This document shows positions 1 through 14,349 of a stretch of DNA of 64,000 nt, piece by piece (within the stretch, counting starts at the first letter, position 1; every line of letters begins with the position of its first letter). Source of the DNA: Hyperoodon ampullatus (taxonomy: Eukaryota > Chordata > Mammalia > Artiodactyla > Ziphiidae); the NCBI GenBank assembly GCA_949752795.1, contig OX457068.1, positions 53,782,516 to 53,846,515 on the forward strand, written 5' to 3'. The position numbers and the translations under genes are program-made. Under the pieces are notes generated by a model. It did no database searches, was not told where the DNA came from, and worked only from the letters and a program-made list of their open reading frames with translations.

Positions 1-2109
1 GGTTTCTGAAATCCATGTATAGAAGAAAGATCCGTTTATTATCTGCTGAACAATAGGTTGACTTGAATCATTTTTATTAGTTATTTAGAGGGCCTAAGAA
101 AAGGCTACAGTCCCTGACAGAACAAGCTGACAGGTCTCTGCCTGCTAAGAGTGATGATAAGTGGTCAAACAGATCCCCACAAAATGTGAGCTAACCAAGG
201 AAACAGAAATAAGGGCTGGATTTATCAGAGAGACAGTAAGTCTTGTAAAGGTAGATAGAAGAAGCAAATTCTGAGAAGGTATTTAAAGAAGGACAGATTT
301 TTCCCTATTTGTAGACAGGCTAAGTAAAGCAGATGGTTGCTTGTGAAGTGTGACTCTCAGCAGGCCTCACGGTCCCAAATTATCTTTAATTCTGTCCAAT
401 CACTGTATCAGACACCCTTGTCATCAGGAAATTCTAAGTTGAAGCACTGATCACCAGCATTAAATGCAAAGCCTAACTGGAAAGGGAAGTGCCTAAGCCT
501 ATTGTGTGAATACTGTTGTCGGCTCGTACATGGGCCGTTACCCTCTTCATTGATAACAATACCCCAGTTTAGTTCAGGTACCAGGTGAATATTATTGGAT
601 TTCTGGGAAGGTTGGCGTATCAGCTCACTTATGGATAGGCAGTTTACTCCGTTCTGGCCAGAGACATGTAAGGGAGTTTCTACTGGAAGGAAGTCCTTAG
701 AAGGATTTTCCCCTCTCTGTTGAGTGAGAGATATAGAAGGTGACAGACTTGCTCAATTCTTGACTTTTATGAAGTCTTGAGAGGAAATGATGCTTACAAT
801 GCTGCCTCTATCTTGTGACCATGAAAGGGCAAGGGCCTGGCAGAGATCCTGACTCCAAGCTTTGACATCCACATAGCAACTCTTGACCACTGGACCTTCT
901 GTAGGGTGAGAAAATAAATCTCATTTGTTTAAACCATTTGTAGTTCACTATTCTATTAGACACCTTAATTGACAACCCACTATTAAAACTTGCTTTTAAT
1001 ACCTTAACTCTCTGAATTTTCCTCCAGCTGAGAGCAGGAATGTTGTGTTTGAACGACTCTTCTTTCTTCTGATATCCCTCAGCATTTGTAGTCTTTCTCA
1101 GGTGGCACTACTTTGATTATTCTTTACATTATTAATTATCTTTTCCTATATGTAAATAAGTAAAGGTGTAAATATACAAAGTGTGTTCAAGGACTTTTCC
1201 CAAATGGAAAGGTCTTTGGAATGTTTGGTAGAAAGTTAGACAGCTAGGTACCCATCAACATATGAAATATTCCCCTTAGAAAGGGTTGCACAAAATAGAA
1301 TTTTAAGGTTTGGTCCTCAGTTAACTTTAGTTTAGCTGTCATGAACGCCTAAAATATAGCCATAATCACTAGACCCATAGCTGTGTGGCCTGAGCAAACC
1401 ATGAAATGCCAGTGTTTCCTCCACCAAAGTCTTCCTCATCTCCTCTCTGATGCTTTATACATTTTCAGAAATATAAAGTCATACCTCAAAAAGGCTACAA
1501 GGATGCACAGTTTCCTTAGTGGCCTCAAATTATGTCACTCTTGGTGACCTTCTTCTGTTGGCCCATTTCTTCACATTGGAATTCTACTTAAACACTCCAT
1601 ACATAGTCTTTCTGCTTGATCTGTCTAAATCCCTAGATGCTGCATAGCATGGGAACCTAATGTTAGGGGATTTGAATGGCTTATGGAAAGTTACCTTTCT
1701 CAGGTCTGGATCCTGGTCACTATACCTCAGATCCGTATTATGAAACTTCTTGTTGTGTACAGGTAGGTCTTGTGACACTGAACACTTCTATTGGATAACT
1801 GCTTCTACCCCAGTTTGTACAACTCTGGTCCCACCTACATGACTGCACTAGTCCAGTTTGAGCTTACTATGCCCTTTGAATATGGTGCATTAAACCACCC
1901 ATGGCCCTTGTTGGAGCATCGGCAATGTGGAGGTTCCCCTAAGCCTATTGTTTCATCCCCCAGGTTCTATGTTGTCAAAGTTCCCATGATCTTTCTTGTA
2001 TCCATCCCCATTTTGAGAGAAATTACAGCCTTCTCACTACCAATTAGCATGTGGTTGTCTGATCCATCTTCCCAAAACATGTATGGGATCATGCCACTTT
2101 CCTGGTCAA
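1..2109. other. unassigned non-coding sequence
   Basis: A+T-rich unique-looking DNA. Open frames are short and lack recognisable domains. I see no repeat family, exon or RNA gene that I can name. Confidence 0.5.
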
Positions 2110-2255
2110 ATTTTCAATGAGTTCCTACTACCTATAGGATAAAATCCAAATGTTTCAGCGTGAAATTTATGGCCTTCAACATCCTGCTTCTTAAATAATA
2201 TCTCATGCAATTTGCATGAATGCATGTTCTAGTTTCTGTCCAACAAATCACTTTT
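2110..2255 (+). repeat. L2-like LINE fragment
   Basis: The run from 'gagttcctactacctatagg' through 'aaatccaaatgtttcagc' to 'ggccttcaacatcctg' matches the pattern of the L2 3' region (loss of a few bases and many substitutions, as expected for an ancient copy). Judged from remembered consensus only. Confidence 0.5.
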
Positions 2256-4079
2256 TCCTATATTCATGAAGAAATATTCCCATGTTGTGGTTATACTACA
2301 GAAATGAAATGGTCCACCATCCCATCAACATTGATTTGAATGTCAGGGCTGATGATATCACATGCATGCCCATCGAGAAGTTATGAAAAGGTTTAATATT
2401 CCCTTAATAAGCCTTTCTGGGGAGAGTAGAACAGGCTCACAAGCAGATATGAAAATGGCTTGAGAGAGCAGGAAAAGGAGATTGGCTTGGGATTTTATTG
2501 TGGTTAGGGGGCTGGAATGAGGGGTCCCATACATGTGAGAACTGAAGTTATTATTATTTGAGCTTTCTGTTGAGGAAAAAGAAGAGATCACCTGGTTTTT
2601 CTTATCAGCCTTCCCAGATGTGGGGCAGAAGGGGAAGGAGAGGAATGACGCTTGAAAGCTCTCAACAATAAAATATGGAGTAAGAATCTTCTTTATACCC
2701 TGCTTTACTTTGCATTTACAGGTTGACTTTTGTAAGGAAGATTGCATTCTTTTTGGCTACATATCCAAGACTAAATTACTTTTAAAGAAAAAGAAATACA
2801 AGAGTAATGAGGGAGCCCAGAATGTAAATGTTGGGGCCACTGGTACCACTTCCTCTGTTTCCTATTATTTTGACCTCTAAACATGGAGGAAGAGAAGAAA
2901 GTCTCAAACATCACAGAAAAAGAATCGTGAAATAATGATGAACATGGTCTCCTTAATGAGAATTTATTATGGCAATCCAAACACTGTGTGCATGATGTTT
3001 TGCTACAGATAGCTTTATGGTAAAGTTACTGAAGCTGAAGCTTTAGGGGCCCTAGCTGGCATGAGTCTTCCAAGCCACTCTACCTAACTTTTGGATTTTC
3101 GTATTCTTTACAGTTTAAAGCAATTGCATAGATTTTAGGCCCAAAAACTTAACTCATCCCTGTGTTTGTCTTAGCAGAAGAATAAAAATATAAAACTTGT
3201 AGTACTTTCCAAAAATCTAAAATGCTTGTGAAGACACAGGTGTATTCTCAAATATGTACACATAAAGGGGAATCTATTCAAGGCTATGGGAAGGTCAAAG
3301 GAAGTAGTGAGTGAACACAGGAGGCTAGTTTCATTTGTGTGATATATTGACTTCATGGAGGAAATAACTTTGTAATTTAAAGAATGAAAATATTTTGTTA
3401 TGTGGCATAATCAACATTGGACATTCCAGGCAAAGGAAACAGTAAATAATGCTCAAGGATCAATGAACAGTGGGAGATGGAGTTGAAAAGGCAAGTTAGG
3501 CCACATTTATGGAAAGGTTTTTGTTTGCTTTCTTGTATTTTTTTTTTTTTTTACTTTATATAGCATAGAAAATTCAAATACATACAAAAGTAGAAAGAAT
3601 AGTATTGGGCAGCTTTTCAGTTGCCTCTTCTAACATCAGTAGAGATTTATAAAGAAAAGGCAAAATTAAGTTTTAACCTCTTTGAATTACTCTATTCTCC
3701 CAATATTTGACCCATAAATGTTCACTTTATTATAACTGTATGATATCCTAAAGCAGAAAATTTTTTCTGTCCAGCTTTTTTAATTGCTCTATTCTAAGAG
3801 TTGCTTTTAATCACTGAAAGCAGAAATCTGGGAGACTTAATTTTTATGTGAAAAATCAAACTTCATATACACTTTACCTGGAATCATACCTTGAGAAACA
3901 ATCGAAGCAGATGGGACAGTATGGTAACTGATTTAGTAATTGGAAATGACATGGTTTTAATCCCATCACAAATTTTTGATAACTATGAGTCCTTATGGAA
4001 ATTATTTCTCCAAGTATGAAAATATAATGATCAAAGAGATGTTCACTTTTGCACATTGTGGTAGCCTGTTAACAGGAAC
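2256..4079. other. unassigned non-coding sequence
   Basis: No gene recognised. A T-tract near 3538-3552 followed by 'aaattcaaatacatacaaaa' looks like the tail of an ancient minus-strand element (a similar phrase occurs at 47.8 kb), but I cannot name it with confidence. Confidence 0.4.
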
Positions 4080-4325
4080 CTACATGTTTTGAACATTTAC
4101 CATGAGGCAGGTATTAAACACTTCTTATGCATTATCTCATTTACTTATTGCAAACATTCTGAGATAATTAATATTTTTAATGTAACATTTTAGATGAAGT
4201 GTCTTGAACAAAGGCACTTAGTAATTAATAAAACTAACACAAGAAAGTCCAAAGATTAAACTAAATTCATATGGGTTCAGGTAGAACTCTTCACCACTGT
4301 GCTAGACCGTCTTGCCATGCAAGTT
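4080..4325 (+). repeat. MIR-type SINE relic
   Basis: Diverged copy of the MIR/tRNA-SINE pattern: a 'gaacatttaccatgaggcag' head, 'gcattatctcatttacttat', a degraded core (gatgaagtgtcttgaacaaaggc), then 'gttcaggtagaactcttcac' and 'cactgtgctag'. Heavily mutated, consistent with great age. Confidence 0.55.
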
Positions 4326-7300
4326 TTCATACATCATATTTTTTTCTCTTTTACTCCAAGTCACACATTTATAACAAGTTTGCCCCTCATGCTTCACAAT
4401 ATAGTGTACTGTGAGTAAAATTATTACATTCTTCACTCAACCCTGATGATTAGCTTTCTAAACTTATTTTTGGACAATCCTTGTAGAATTATCACATGAT
4501 TTAATCAATCCCCTGAGAAATTTTGAAAAATACAGAAATGACCAATATACATTAAAAAAATTAAGTTGCTAACAGACAGGTTTACAGTACCTATTTTGCT
4601 GTTTTATAATTTTGAATCCTTTCTCATACCAAGCCAAGTATCCTCACAATGAAATTCTAGTCTTATGGGTTTTCCTGACTTTCCTCAATATAAGCAGCTT
4701 TTTTTATTTTTATTTTTAACCTTAAAACTGACATTAGCTGGGACTGACTCAGTTTTGTATTTTTACTGACAAATCCATATTAATAACAACATCAATACTG
4801 TATTAAACCTGAACTATAGGAATAATTTGTAATCACGCCAAAATTAATAACATTGTGCATCACCCAGAGAGCCTCTCAGGGAGGAAAGTGAAATGGTTAT
4901 TAACTTGGGTTATTATTGAAGCATTATTGACAATTAAATAGGCTATAATTCTAGAAATTTAAAGGTCAGTTTGATTTATTCAATTTAGTTTGTCATATGT
5001 TTGGAAAACTAATTAAATTCACAAACAACATGGTTATAACATTTTTGACAGCAAGCCAGAAACCTGTATTTTGAGACACAACAAGTAATATTTTTTTGCT
5101 GGACACGCTAGCATTTCTTTGAGAGTTAAAGGGATAATTTCTTCCATTTCCATGATTGGGTCTAGGAAGCAGGTTCTGTGGGAGCCTCTTTTTCGGGAGA
5201 CACAAGCTTCCTCCTCATGGATTTCTTGCATCAAAACACTATTCCTAAAATCCTGCTGTGGCGAGGATGCTGCATTTTTGATATGACTTAAAGATCTAAA
5301 ATAAGCTCTCAGACCAAAAGATTTCCCTCTGCTTCTGTTTCAGAGTGTCACATTTCTTTTCACTGGAAATATACTCTTATGTCTTAAATAATTTCAGTTT
5401 GGAGAAGACTGATACAGCAAATACCCCTGGAGGGGTAACACAACATCTTGGGTTGTGTTTATTTTATAACAAATTTTATAGGAAAAGAAAATAATATGGC
5501 ACAATGAAGCCTGAAAATATGGAGAATGAAAGATGGATGTAAGAAGTTGAAAGAGAGAAAATGGCAAAAAAATAATAACTGACTCATTCCAGAGTGAATC
5601 AATGATGAAAACATAGTGTTCTTTTTTCAACTAATATATAAATGGGGCATTATATGTGCCTCTTTTTTTCATGTAGTATCTACCTATAGTTTAGAAAGAA
5701 CAATTCAGACATGGGTATTAGTATCAATGGCAAAAAGAAATATGGGAGATGAAATACCAGTATAATTAAAGGTCAATACATAAAGAAAATGTGAGCCAGG
5801 TCTTTGGATAATCCTAATGGATACGATTAGAAGGAAATGAAATAATAGATTCGAGACCAACTTTCAAGGTACCCTCAACACTTAGCTGCCTTACATGACT
5901 GCAATTATCAAGCTATATCTTATATGCAAATAGCTTCCAAGGAATCCTTAAATTATTTGGGTGACAACTTTATGATCCCCAAAGCAGAAACTTTAGCCAT
6001 AGAAATATCTACTTTATATTGACTGACTAGTGACAAGAAAATACTAATGGAGAATGGGAAAGATGAAGGAGATGAAGAGAGAAAAGTAGTAGACCAATGG
6101 GCTATTAACCACTGGGCCAGATTTAAGTAAATGTTGTACCTCCGAAATTGATCCCTGCTGAAAATCAACCCAGAGATGCTTTCTTAAGAACTATTTTGTG
6201 TCTCATTTGATGTGACTGAAAGGTTTCTATGTAATTATGAAAAGTGCTTTTAATTCACCTGTATATTAAAGTACATAGTATGTGGGTAGAAGGATAGTAT
6301 AAAAGATGACTCAGTTCTTAAATATAGAGCTCATAATCTAAGAAAAAAATTACATAGAAATATTAGGAAATAGTAGGTAATCTTTAATAAAATTTTGGGT
6401 TTCATATATTCAGAAGTGAAAATATGAGGTAAACATCATATTGCTATGGGTGTAATTTACCTGAGGTCAACTGGAAAGGGTAAAGTAGGAGAGAGGATGA
6501 GTTTACCCCTTTTCAAAATGTCTTCTGAAATATGAAGTAAAGAAGATAGAATTCATAACTGGCAAAGAAGTGGTAGATTCTATATAGGCGTAAGCCATAC
6601 GTTGTACTGAAGTTGTATAAGAAATAAATGTATATTTATTTTATGAGAATATTTTTGGGGAAATAACGTAGTATTGAAGAACATCTGAATTTCAGATGTT
6701 ACCAGCTACAAATAGAAAGGTAAGAGAGGCAAACAGTTTTATTCATCAATTCTTCACCACACATTTGTGTACTTGCAGTGCACACATTATCATGTCAGCC
6801 ACTATCTGGCTGCCCTTTAGCAGCTTATGATGATAGGTACACTGATGTCAAGCTGTAAAACGTACAAAAATGGTGGAAACTTCATAAGGTTAGCATACCA
6901 AATGAGTGAAGCCAGAAGAAAATTTGGGCATTGGGAGAAGGACGAGATGATTGTTGTGTACTAGTCAGAGAATAATTCATGATAAAAAAAAACAAAAACG
7001 AGTTTTGAGTTGGATCTTGAAGGATAGTTAGGATTAAGACAACTCAAGAGAGTTTGCTCACTGGAAAGGTATTTTTCATTGGCCACTTGTGAGATTCCAC
7101 AATGTAGAAGGACTTCAGCTGTGTACTTCTCTTCTATCAGATATTAAATATCATAAGGTGAGGTTGTCTTTCACAATACAGAATTGTTTGAAGCTATTTA
7201 GAAAATAGCTTGTGATCCATAGTGATGGAATATCCTTTGATTTGTCTGTTACTAATACATACTTTCAGGTCTTTCGGCTGAGTTTCTAGTGCAGCCACGT

Positions 7301-7625
7301 CAGAATTTAGATGTGTTATAACTAGTGTCATGAATATCGGAAACACTCTATCAACCATATTGAACTACCAGTGTTGCAGATTTGAAGTGGATAAATGTAT
7401 TTTCAAGTTGTATTAGCAAGCATATTACCCTAAACTTAGGGTAAACAGGTTACTTTACACCGGTTTGATTTTTGAATATATGAAACATTTTGTCCTCTAA
7501 GTGGCTTGGTTAAGAAAAGAAAATACCTTACACTCTGGCCTTAAGGTAAAGCAATCACCTTCTTCAACCCAATGAGCACAGGACCTAACACAAGTAGTTA
7601 CTAAGAAAATATCTGTTATGTGAAT
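4326..7625. other. unassigned non-coding sequence
   Basis: A+T-rich DNA with no open frame above about 80 codons and no domain signature. No tRNA-like or tandem structure seen. It may contain ancient repeat relics I cannot identify by eye. Confidence 0.45.
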
Positions 7626-7629
7626 AAAC

Positions 7630-8115
7630 CTTAAAAAAATGTTTTTATTGAAGTAGAGTTGATGTATAATATTATATAAATTACAGGTGTACAATATAGT
7701 GATTCACAATTTTTAAAGGTTATACTCTATTTATAGTTATTATAAAATATTTGCTATATTTCCTGTGTTGTACAATGTATCTTTGTAACTTATTTTATAC
7801 CTAATAGTTTGTACCTATTAATCCCCTACCCCTATAGTGCTCCTCCCTCCTTCTCTCTCTCTACTGGTAACAACTAGTTTGTTCTCTATGAGTCTGCTTC
7901 TTTTTTTATTATATTCACTAGTTTGCTGTATTTTTGAGGCTACACATATAAGTGATATCATACAGTATTTGTCTTTCTCTGTATGACTTATTTCACTTAG
8001 CATTATGCCCTCCAAGTCCATCCATGTTGCTGCAAATGGCAAAATTTCATTCATTATTATGGCTGAGTAATATTCCATTGTATACACACATATATTTCAC
8101 ATCTTCTTTATCCAT
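7630..8115 (-). mobile_element. 5'-truncated old L1 (3' end)
   Basis: Minus-strand L1 3' UTR plus the C-terminal end of ORF2. The minus frame at 8087-7818 reads [10 protein letters not shown] followed by a WMDLEGIMLSEIS stretch, the standard end of L1 ORF2. The plus strand shows the usual 'ggctgagtaatattccattg' phrase. The 3' UTR ends in a T-rich 'tttttattgaagtagagttg'. Several substitutions make it older than the full-length copies elsewhere in the window. Confidence 0.8.
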
Positions 8116-11100
8116 TCATCTAAATCTTATTTTAAGCTAATGCTTTTCATCTAGGTTAATATACTCCCTCATAAACATGAATTGCATACATAAGCAAGTG
8201 AAAAAAATTGAGAAGTTGAACAGTTTATGAGTTCTCCCTATTATAGGGTTCCTATTTCCTAATTAAGGACTTTTCATTTCATGGCAAACTTATTAGAATA
8301 TTAATAGCAATGGGGACATCTGTGTCTAGATGGCAGATTGAGAATATACTGAAAATATCTCTTAAATATAAACTTCCTAGAAATGATAGAAAAAGTGTAA
8401 GTAAATAAACAAAGATTTATCCATGAAGAAAAATAAAAAGGGAAGACTTTTTGTGGAAGAGAAATTATACAATACTAATGAAAGAGAGTCAAGGGATCAC
8501 ATGTTGGAGGGAAATCAGAGCCAAGGACATGCCTAAGAATTGCTGCTGTAAAGGTTGGGAGTTGCATATAAAATATCTGAAGCCCAGAGGTGGTGATAGC
8601 TAGAAACAGGAGGAGAGATAAAGACACCTGATAGGTTGATCAATTGGGGTATCTCAGTGAAGAAATCCAGCTGATCAAATTCTGAGCATTTGCCTCACCT
8701 GAGACTAGGAAGAAGTATCAAAGGTATCTGCCTCAAGGCAGGTATACTAGTAGCTGGAGTGGAAGAGAAAAGCAATTCTCTCAGTGACTGGTGATGCCTG
8801 GGTGGAGTGGAAACCTTAATTGTCAGAATGTTTTGCCACTACAGTTGGTATACCACTGTGTCTAATATTTTCTCACCATCTTATTTTCTTGTATAGCAAT
8901 GTCAATAGCTACCAAATTCGACCAAGCAGAGAACCAGCAAGAGAACAGGGGGCTGAAAGAGAGAGAAATATAGGTGTTTATTTTTCCTTATTTCCTTCTA
9001 TTTTGATGAGAATGTCAGGGCCTATATTCCTCTGATTCTACCCCTATGAATGGTGCCTTTTTATTTCACAAGCATCTAGTAACCCCAATTTCTTTCCTTG
9101 ATCTTTCAGACCTAGATAACATATTTCCACTGTCTCTGGCACCTGGTTGTCTAACCATCACTTGGTGATACCTAAGGTTGCCCACACTTCTGTACATTGT
9201 CCTTTTAAAGTATAGCATCTCTTTTTTGAAGGGACCTTAACTAATAAAATTATTGGCACCCAGAATGCCATCCCCCCATATCCTATATGATGGAATTTTA
9301 GAATAAAATTGCTCATATTTATAAATTACATTTAAGTCCCTGAAGGCACTGATAATCTATGGTTACAGTTATTAAAATGATCACTGATGAAGAGAGAATG
9401 AATTACAAGTGGAGGGCAAGGTAAAGGGAGATTGAGGTTGAGGTACTTAATTACTATAGTGATAATGGTGATTACATGGGATATGATGGTGAGGCAACTG
9501 ATTTGAACTGTTCTAAAAAACTTACAAAAAGAATACAAGAAAAATAGAAGTTTAAGGATTTAACCTCTTACCTCAAGACATGGAGGGCATGACAAAGAAT
9601 CAGAAAGTTTTTAAGGTGGTCTTAAGGGAAACCCTTTGTTTTTCAGCCGTAGACAAGGCGTGGAAAAAAATTAGACATAAGATCTGGATGTACACATTTC
9701 TGAGTTGCAATAGATACCACATCAAGCTCATATGCTAAGTAAGGGTATTGGCTGGGGGAAAAGTATAATTTGTAATCTTGGAAGAAAATATTTGAGCAGA
9801 CAAAGATGAATCTGAGAATTTTGAATCCTTATGTCTCTTTGGAAGGAGGTCTTCTCATAATTTGAATGATCCTTTGGGGGGCAGAAAGAAAATTTTTTAA
9901 AATTTGTGAAATCACATAGAGCAGTTAACTTACATATGAATGTTTTTTTTCCTCACAGCCCTCTGCACCAATTTCCATTGCTTATAGTACTGTAAGAAGC
10001 TAAATTCTGAACACAGAATTGAAAGAGTTAATATTGAATATATGCACCAAAAAGAGTTTCAGGATCTGCCAAATTAGATTCCAAAGGAATGAATTAGGCA
10101 AATATATAGAGATAAGAAGCACATCCTTAAAATTCCATATTTACTATACTAGCTCAAGTGCCTGGGAGTGTTGTTAACTGCTGTTGAGTTGGTTACTTAA
10201 AGCACACATTGGAAAATGGCCCATAGTTCTCAAGGTTGAGGTGCCACAGCTTGCCTGACATGTTTAGAAAAGGCTTAAGGGGATGGAATGTTGGAATGGA
10301 ATTCATCACCTTTCCTTTGTTTTGTTGTTTTTAATCAAGTGTTTTGATGATTCTAAATTGTGCCACCGTGTTTTTATTTGACATTTCTTGTTGAGTATGG
10401 ATCAGGATGAGTTTTGAGAGGAAACACACGACACACTGAAAAAAGACTTACCAAATTTTTACAGGCATGTGGATGGAGTTAGGGAAATCAACAAATGTTG
10501 GTGAGACACCCAGGAACCAGCAACAGCAGGAAGGAATTACTGCCCTTAGTCTGAAAAGTCAGTAAGAGAAAATAGTGTGCCTTGTCACAGATGATGAGTG
10601 AAGTCAAGGGGAAACCATTCAGGATCTGTAGCCCTAGAGGAATGAAGACACTGTGCAACTGTAACAGAGCAGGGAAGAAGTGGGGAGTAAATACCCTACC
10701 TCTCTCTTTGCTCCTTCACTGTAAACTTTTGCCAGTATCTCCCATTTGACAAAACTAATTAGAAGCTGGAGGCCAGAGATCCTGAGTGACTTAGTCCACA
10801 GAGGTGAATCTCTCAAGGCACACAGTAGCACAGAAGTAAAGATGGGATATAGGGAAATAAAGGGAGAATAACCAGGACAGTCCAGCCCTTTTCTCACTCA
10901 GATCTAAAGAAATTTTTAGAAGTTAATGTCATTCACACTGAGTTTTCTGACAATGATTTAAAAATAATTATCATCTCAGATTTTTGGTCTAATAAAAATC
11001 TATACATCTGGAAATTAAAACACCCAAACATTTGTAAGTGCATGAATACACACACAAATTCACAGGCATACTTTTAAATAACACATTATGGCATAGATAT

Positions 11101-11195
11101 AAATGGAATTTGAAAGCTACTTATAACTAATGATGTGAGTTCAATATATTAAAACATAGAAGAAACAGATGAAAGGATACCTGAAGAAAACATAA
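8116..11195. other. unassigned non-coding sequence
   Basis: No gene recognised. The segment around 8310-8700 ('gtctagatggcagattgaga') vaguely resembles an old L1 5' region, but not enough to call. The 87-codon minus frame at 10,634-10,897 shows no domain. Confidence 0.4.
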
Positions 11196-12235
11196 AGATT
11201 TAAGTGAACTTACTGGAAGGAAAGTGATGAAATCAGAGGAAAATTAAAATGTCATTATTTTCAGATAATGTGATTATCATTCTGAAAACCCAATAAAGCT
11301 ACTGGTAGTTTTTAGAAAGTTCAGCAACTTTTATCATGTATATGCATATATATGATGAACTTTAAATTTAACAAGGTAAACTAGTTTCTTAACCAGATAA
11401 ACTAGTAAAAATTTGCCACCAGCAATAATCACCTGGAAATTATAAGTGAAAAGTAAAATACAGTTCCCCAGAAAACCAATATTATACATAAGAATTAATC
11501 AAAATAATAACACCGTTTATTTAAAAAGTTTAGAATGTGAAGAAAGTACCCAGAAGATAAGTTAAGTAAATGAAAAGTCATTGTTCTTGGATGAGATAAT
11601 CAAACATTATTTGTATGTAAATTATTTCTCAATTTACTCTATAATTAAAATGTGATTCCACTAAAATATTCAGTTACATTTACTGTTTAACTCAGTAAAC
11701 AATATAAAATTTAGATCAAAGAATAAAAGTTCAAGAAGAACTAAATATATTTATAAAAGAAAATTAAAGTTTGTGAGAGGGAGTACATAATCACGCAAGT
11801 AAGGAAGAAAAAAATAAAGCTATATTAAAATAGTGAAAAAAAGAGTATGGTTTTCTTATAAGGACCGAAAAAATGGATCAGTGAAACATCATTAGTAACA
11901 GAGACACCGACATATATTTGGAAGCATACTATACGATAAAGGTGGCAATAGAAATCAATGAGAGGAAACACAAATTCTTAAACAGCTTTGGAAAACTGGT
12001 CTATACCATGGAGAATAACAACACTGTATCACTACCTAACACCACATACAAAAATGGATTCTAGATTAAAATTCTATATATAAAAGTAAAAATACTAAGG
12101 TTTTAGAAATGTGTAGTTCAATGTCTGTGATATACAATTGATAGTAAATTCAAAAATAAAAATTTAAAAGCAGAAACCATAGGGGAATGGAAAGATACAG
12201 CAATATATAGATAAAGGATATTACATTTGACAAAG
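11196..12235 (+). mobile_element. old L1 fragment, ORF2 RT to C-terminal part
   Basis: Sense-strand remnant of L1 ORF2. The degraded reverse transcriptase box at 11,258-11,269 reads F-S-D-N where functional L1 has F-A-D-D. Downstream come 'gttcttggatgagataatca' and 'ggaaaactggtctataccat', which follow the ORF2 order. Full of stops. The next fragment restarts at a more upstream ORF2 position, so this is a separate copy. Confidence 0.65.
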
Positions 12236-14345
12236 GGAAGTTTGTTCTATGAATGTAATGCTAGTTTAACATTTAAAAGTCAAACAACATAATTCAGTAT
12301 TATTGGAACAAAAAAGATAAAACAATCTTCTTAATATATTCAGAAAAAACATTTGACAAATTTCAACAGACATTCATTTTAAAAATTCTCAGTAAACCAG
12401 GATTAGAAAGGAGCTTCCTCAATCTGATAAACATACAGGTAACAGAGTTAACAGTGAAACTGAATGGTTCACTCCCTAGGATAGAGACAAGTAAAGTTGT
12501 CTGCTCTCACCACTTGAGTTTTACATTGTACAGAGAATGCTAATCAGTGCAATAAGGCATGCCAAAGAAGGACATTCAGATTTGAAAGGAAGAAATAAGC
12601 CGTCTTTATTCACAGATGATATGATTGTTTATTCAGAAAATCCTAGGAGATATACCAAAATCCAATAAGAGTTTAAATGGGTCTCAGGATACCAAGTCAA
12701 TATAACCATCAGCTTCTATATTTTTGCAAAAATTATTGGAAAATAAAGTTTAAAAACTATTTACTATAGCACTAAAAACAGCAAATAATTAAGGATCAAT
12801 TTAACAAAATATGTGCAAAACCAGTACACTGAGAACCATACATCGCAAAAGATATTAAAGTAGACTTTTAAAAATAGAGAGATAGCCCATGTTCTTGGAT
12901 CATGACAATATTGTTAACATGTAAATTCTCTCCAGATTTATTTATAGATTCAACACAGGTCTAATCAAAATCTCAGCAAGATTTTTTTCATAAATTGATA
13001 TGATATTTCTATAATTTATGTGCCATACAAAGAACCTATAGTAGCCAAAAAGCTTTTAAAAATTGAAAAAATTGGAAGACTTACACTGTCTGATTTCAAG
13101 TTTACTATAAAGCTACATCGGCCAAGAGTTTGCTTGTTGCCTGAGGCCTAATATATAGATCAATGGATCAGCAGAGAGTATTGAAAAAATAAATATGGGA
13201 CAAATATTCCCAATGTTGAGAAGTGAGGCTGTTGACCATATGCTCTTGGGACAACTGGTTATTCTCTGGGAAAATAAATGAATCTTGACCTTGACTTCAA
13301 ACAATTTATAAGAATTTACTTGAAATGTTTCATAAATTTAAATCTGAAAGCTAAAGCTATAAAACTTCAAAAAAATAAAACATAGGGAGTGCCTTTTTCA
13401 AGTTGTGGTAGGGCAATAATTTCCTAGAACTATACAGAAAATAAAATGATAAATTCAACAATAAAAAATTTAAAAGTCTGTCTTCCAAAAGATAACATTA
13501 AAGTATTCAAAGGCAAACAACTGATTGGGAGACAATATTTGCAAAACGTATCTATCAAAGAACTTTTGTGCAGACCTAATTACAGCACAAAAAAACATAC
13601 TCAGAAACACATGAAAATATTCTCAGCATCACCAGTCTTCAGGATAATTCAAATTAAAAATCACGATGAGATGGCAGTACATACCTACTATATGTAATGA
13701 AATTTAAAAGTCTAATCATACCATATCTTGGCAAGAATCTGGGGTAACTAATACCCTTTTAGTTTGTCAGCAGGAGTTAAAGTGGGACAACCACTTTGGA
13801 AAACATTTTGATAGTCTCTTATAAAGTTATACATACATTTTTCAGACAATAAAATATGTTTGTTAAAAAAGAAATGAAAACTTTTTTAAACAAAATGACT
13901 TGGGCACAAATATTCAAAGTCCCTTTAATAATAATAACTGAAAACTGGACAGAAATTAAATGTCTATCATCAAGCAAATGGATAAACAAATTGTGCTGTG
14001 TCCATAAAAAAGAAACCACTGATTAGCAAAACAATATATTTGAACCACCTATGCTAAGTGAAAGAAGCCTGACACAAAGGAGTACATACTGTATGATTTC
14101 CTTATATATATATGAACTCCTAGGACAGGCAAAACAAGCCTACAGTGCGAGAATGCATATCAGTAAGTCTTCCGGAGTTAGGAATGGTGAAGAGTGACTG
14201 AAAAGGGGTATAAAGGAACTTTTTGGGTTGATGGAAATAGTCTATGTCTTGATTGTGGTAGTAGTTACACCTACACATGAATGCATTTTGTTATATATAC
14301 TTTATACCCGAATAAAGTAAAATGAGAAAGTAAAAAAAAAAAAAG
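12236..14345 (+). mobile_element. second old plus-strand L1 fragment with poly(A)
   Basis: Begins in the ORF2 reverse transcriptase domain and runs to the 3' end. The catalytic box at 12,609-12,620 reads F-T-D-D followed by MIVYSENP. Later text such as 'ttctcagcatcaccagtctt' and 'gaaaacattttgatagtctc' follows the ORF2 C-terminus and 3' UTR, and it ends in an A-rich tail at about 14,331-14,344. No long open frame remains. Confidence 0.75.
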
Positions 14346-14349
14346 TCAC

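Noticed and set aside
1791..2120. 109-codon plus frame as a candidate exon
   Set aside because: No domain, no splice or promoter context I can defend, and its end overlaps an L2 relic.
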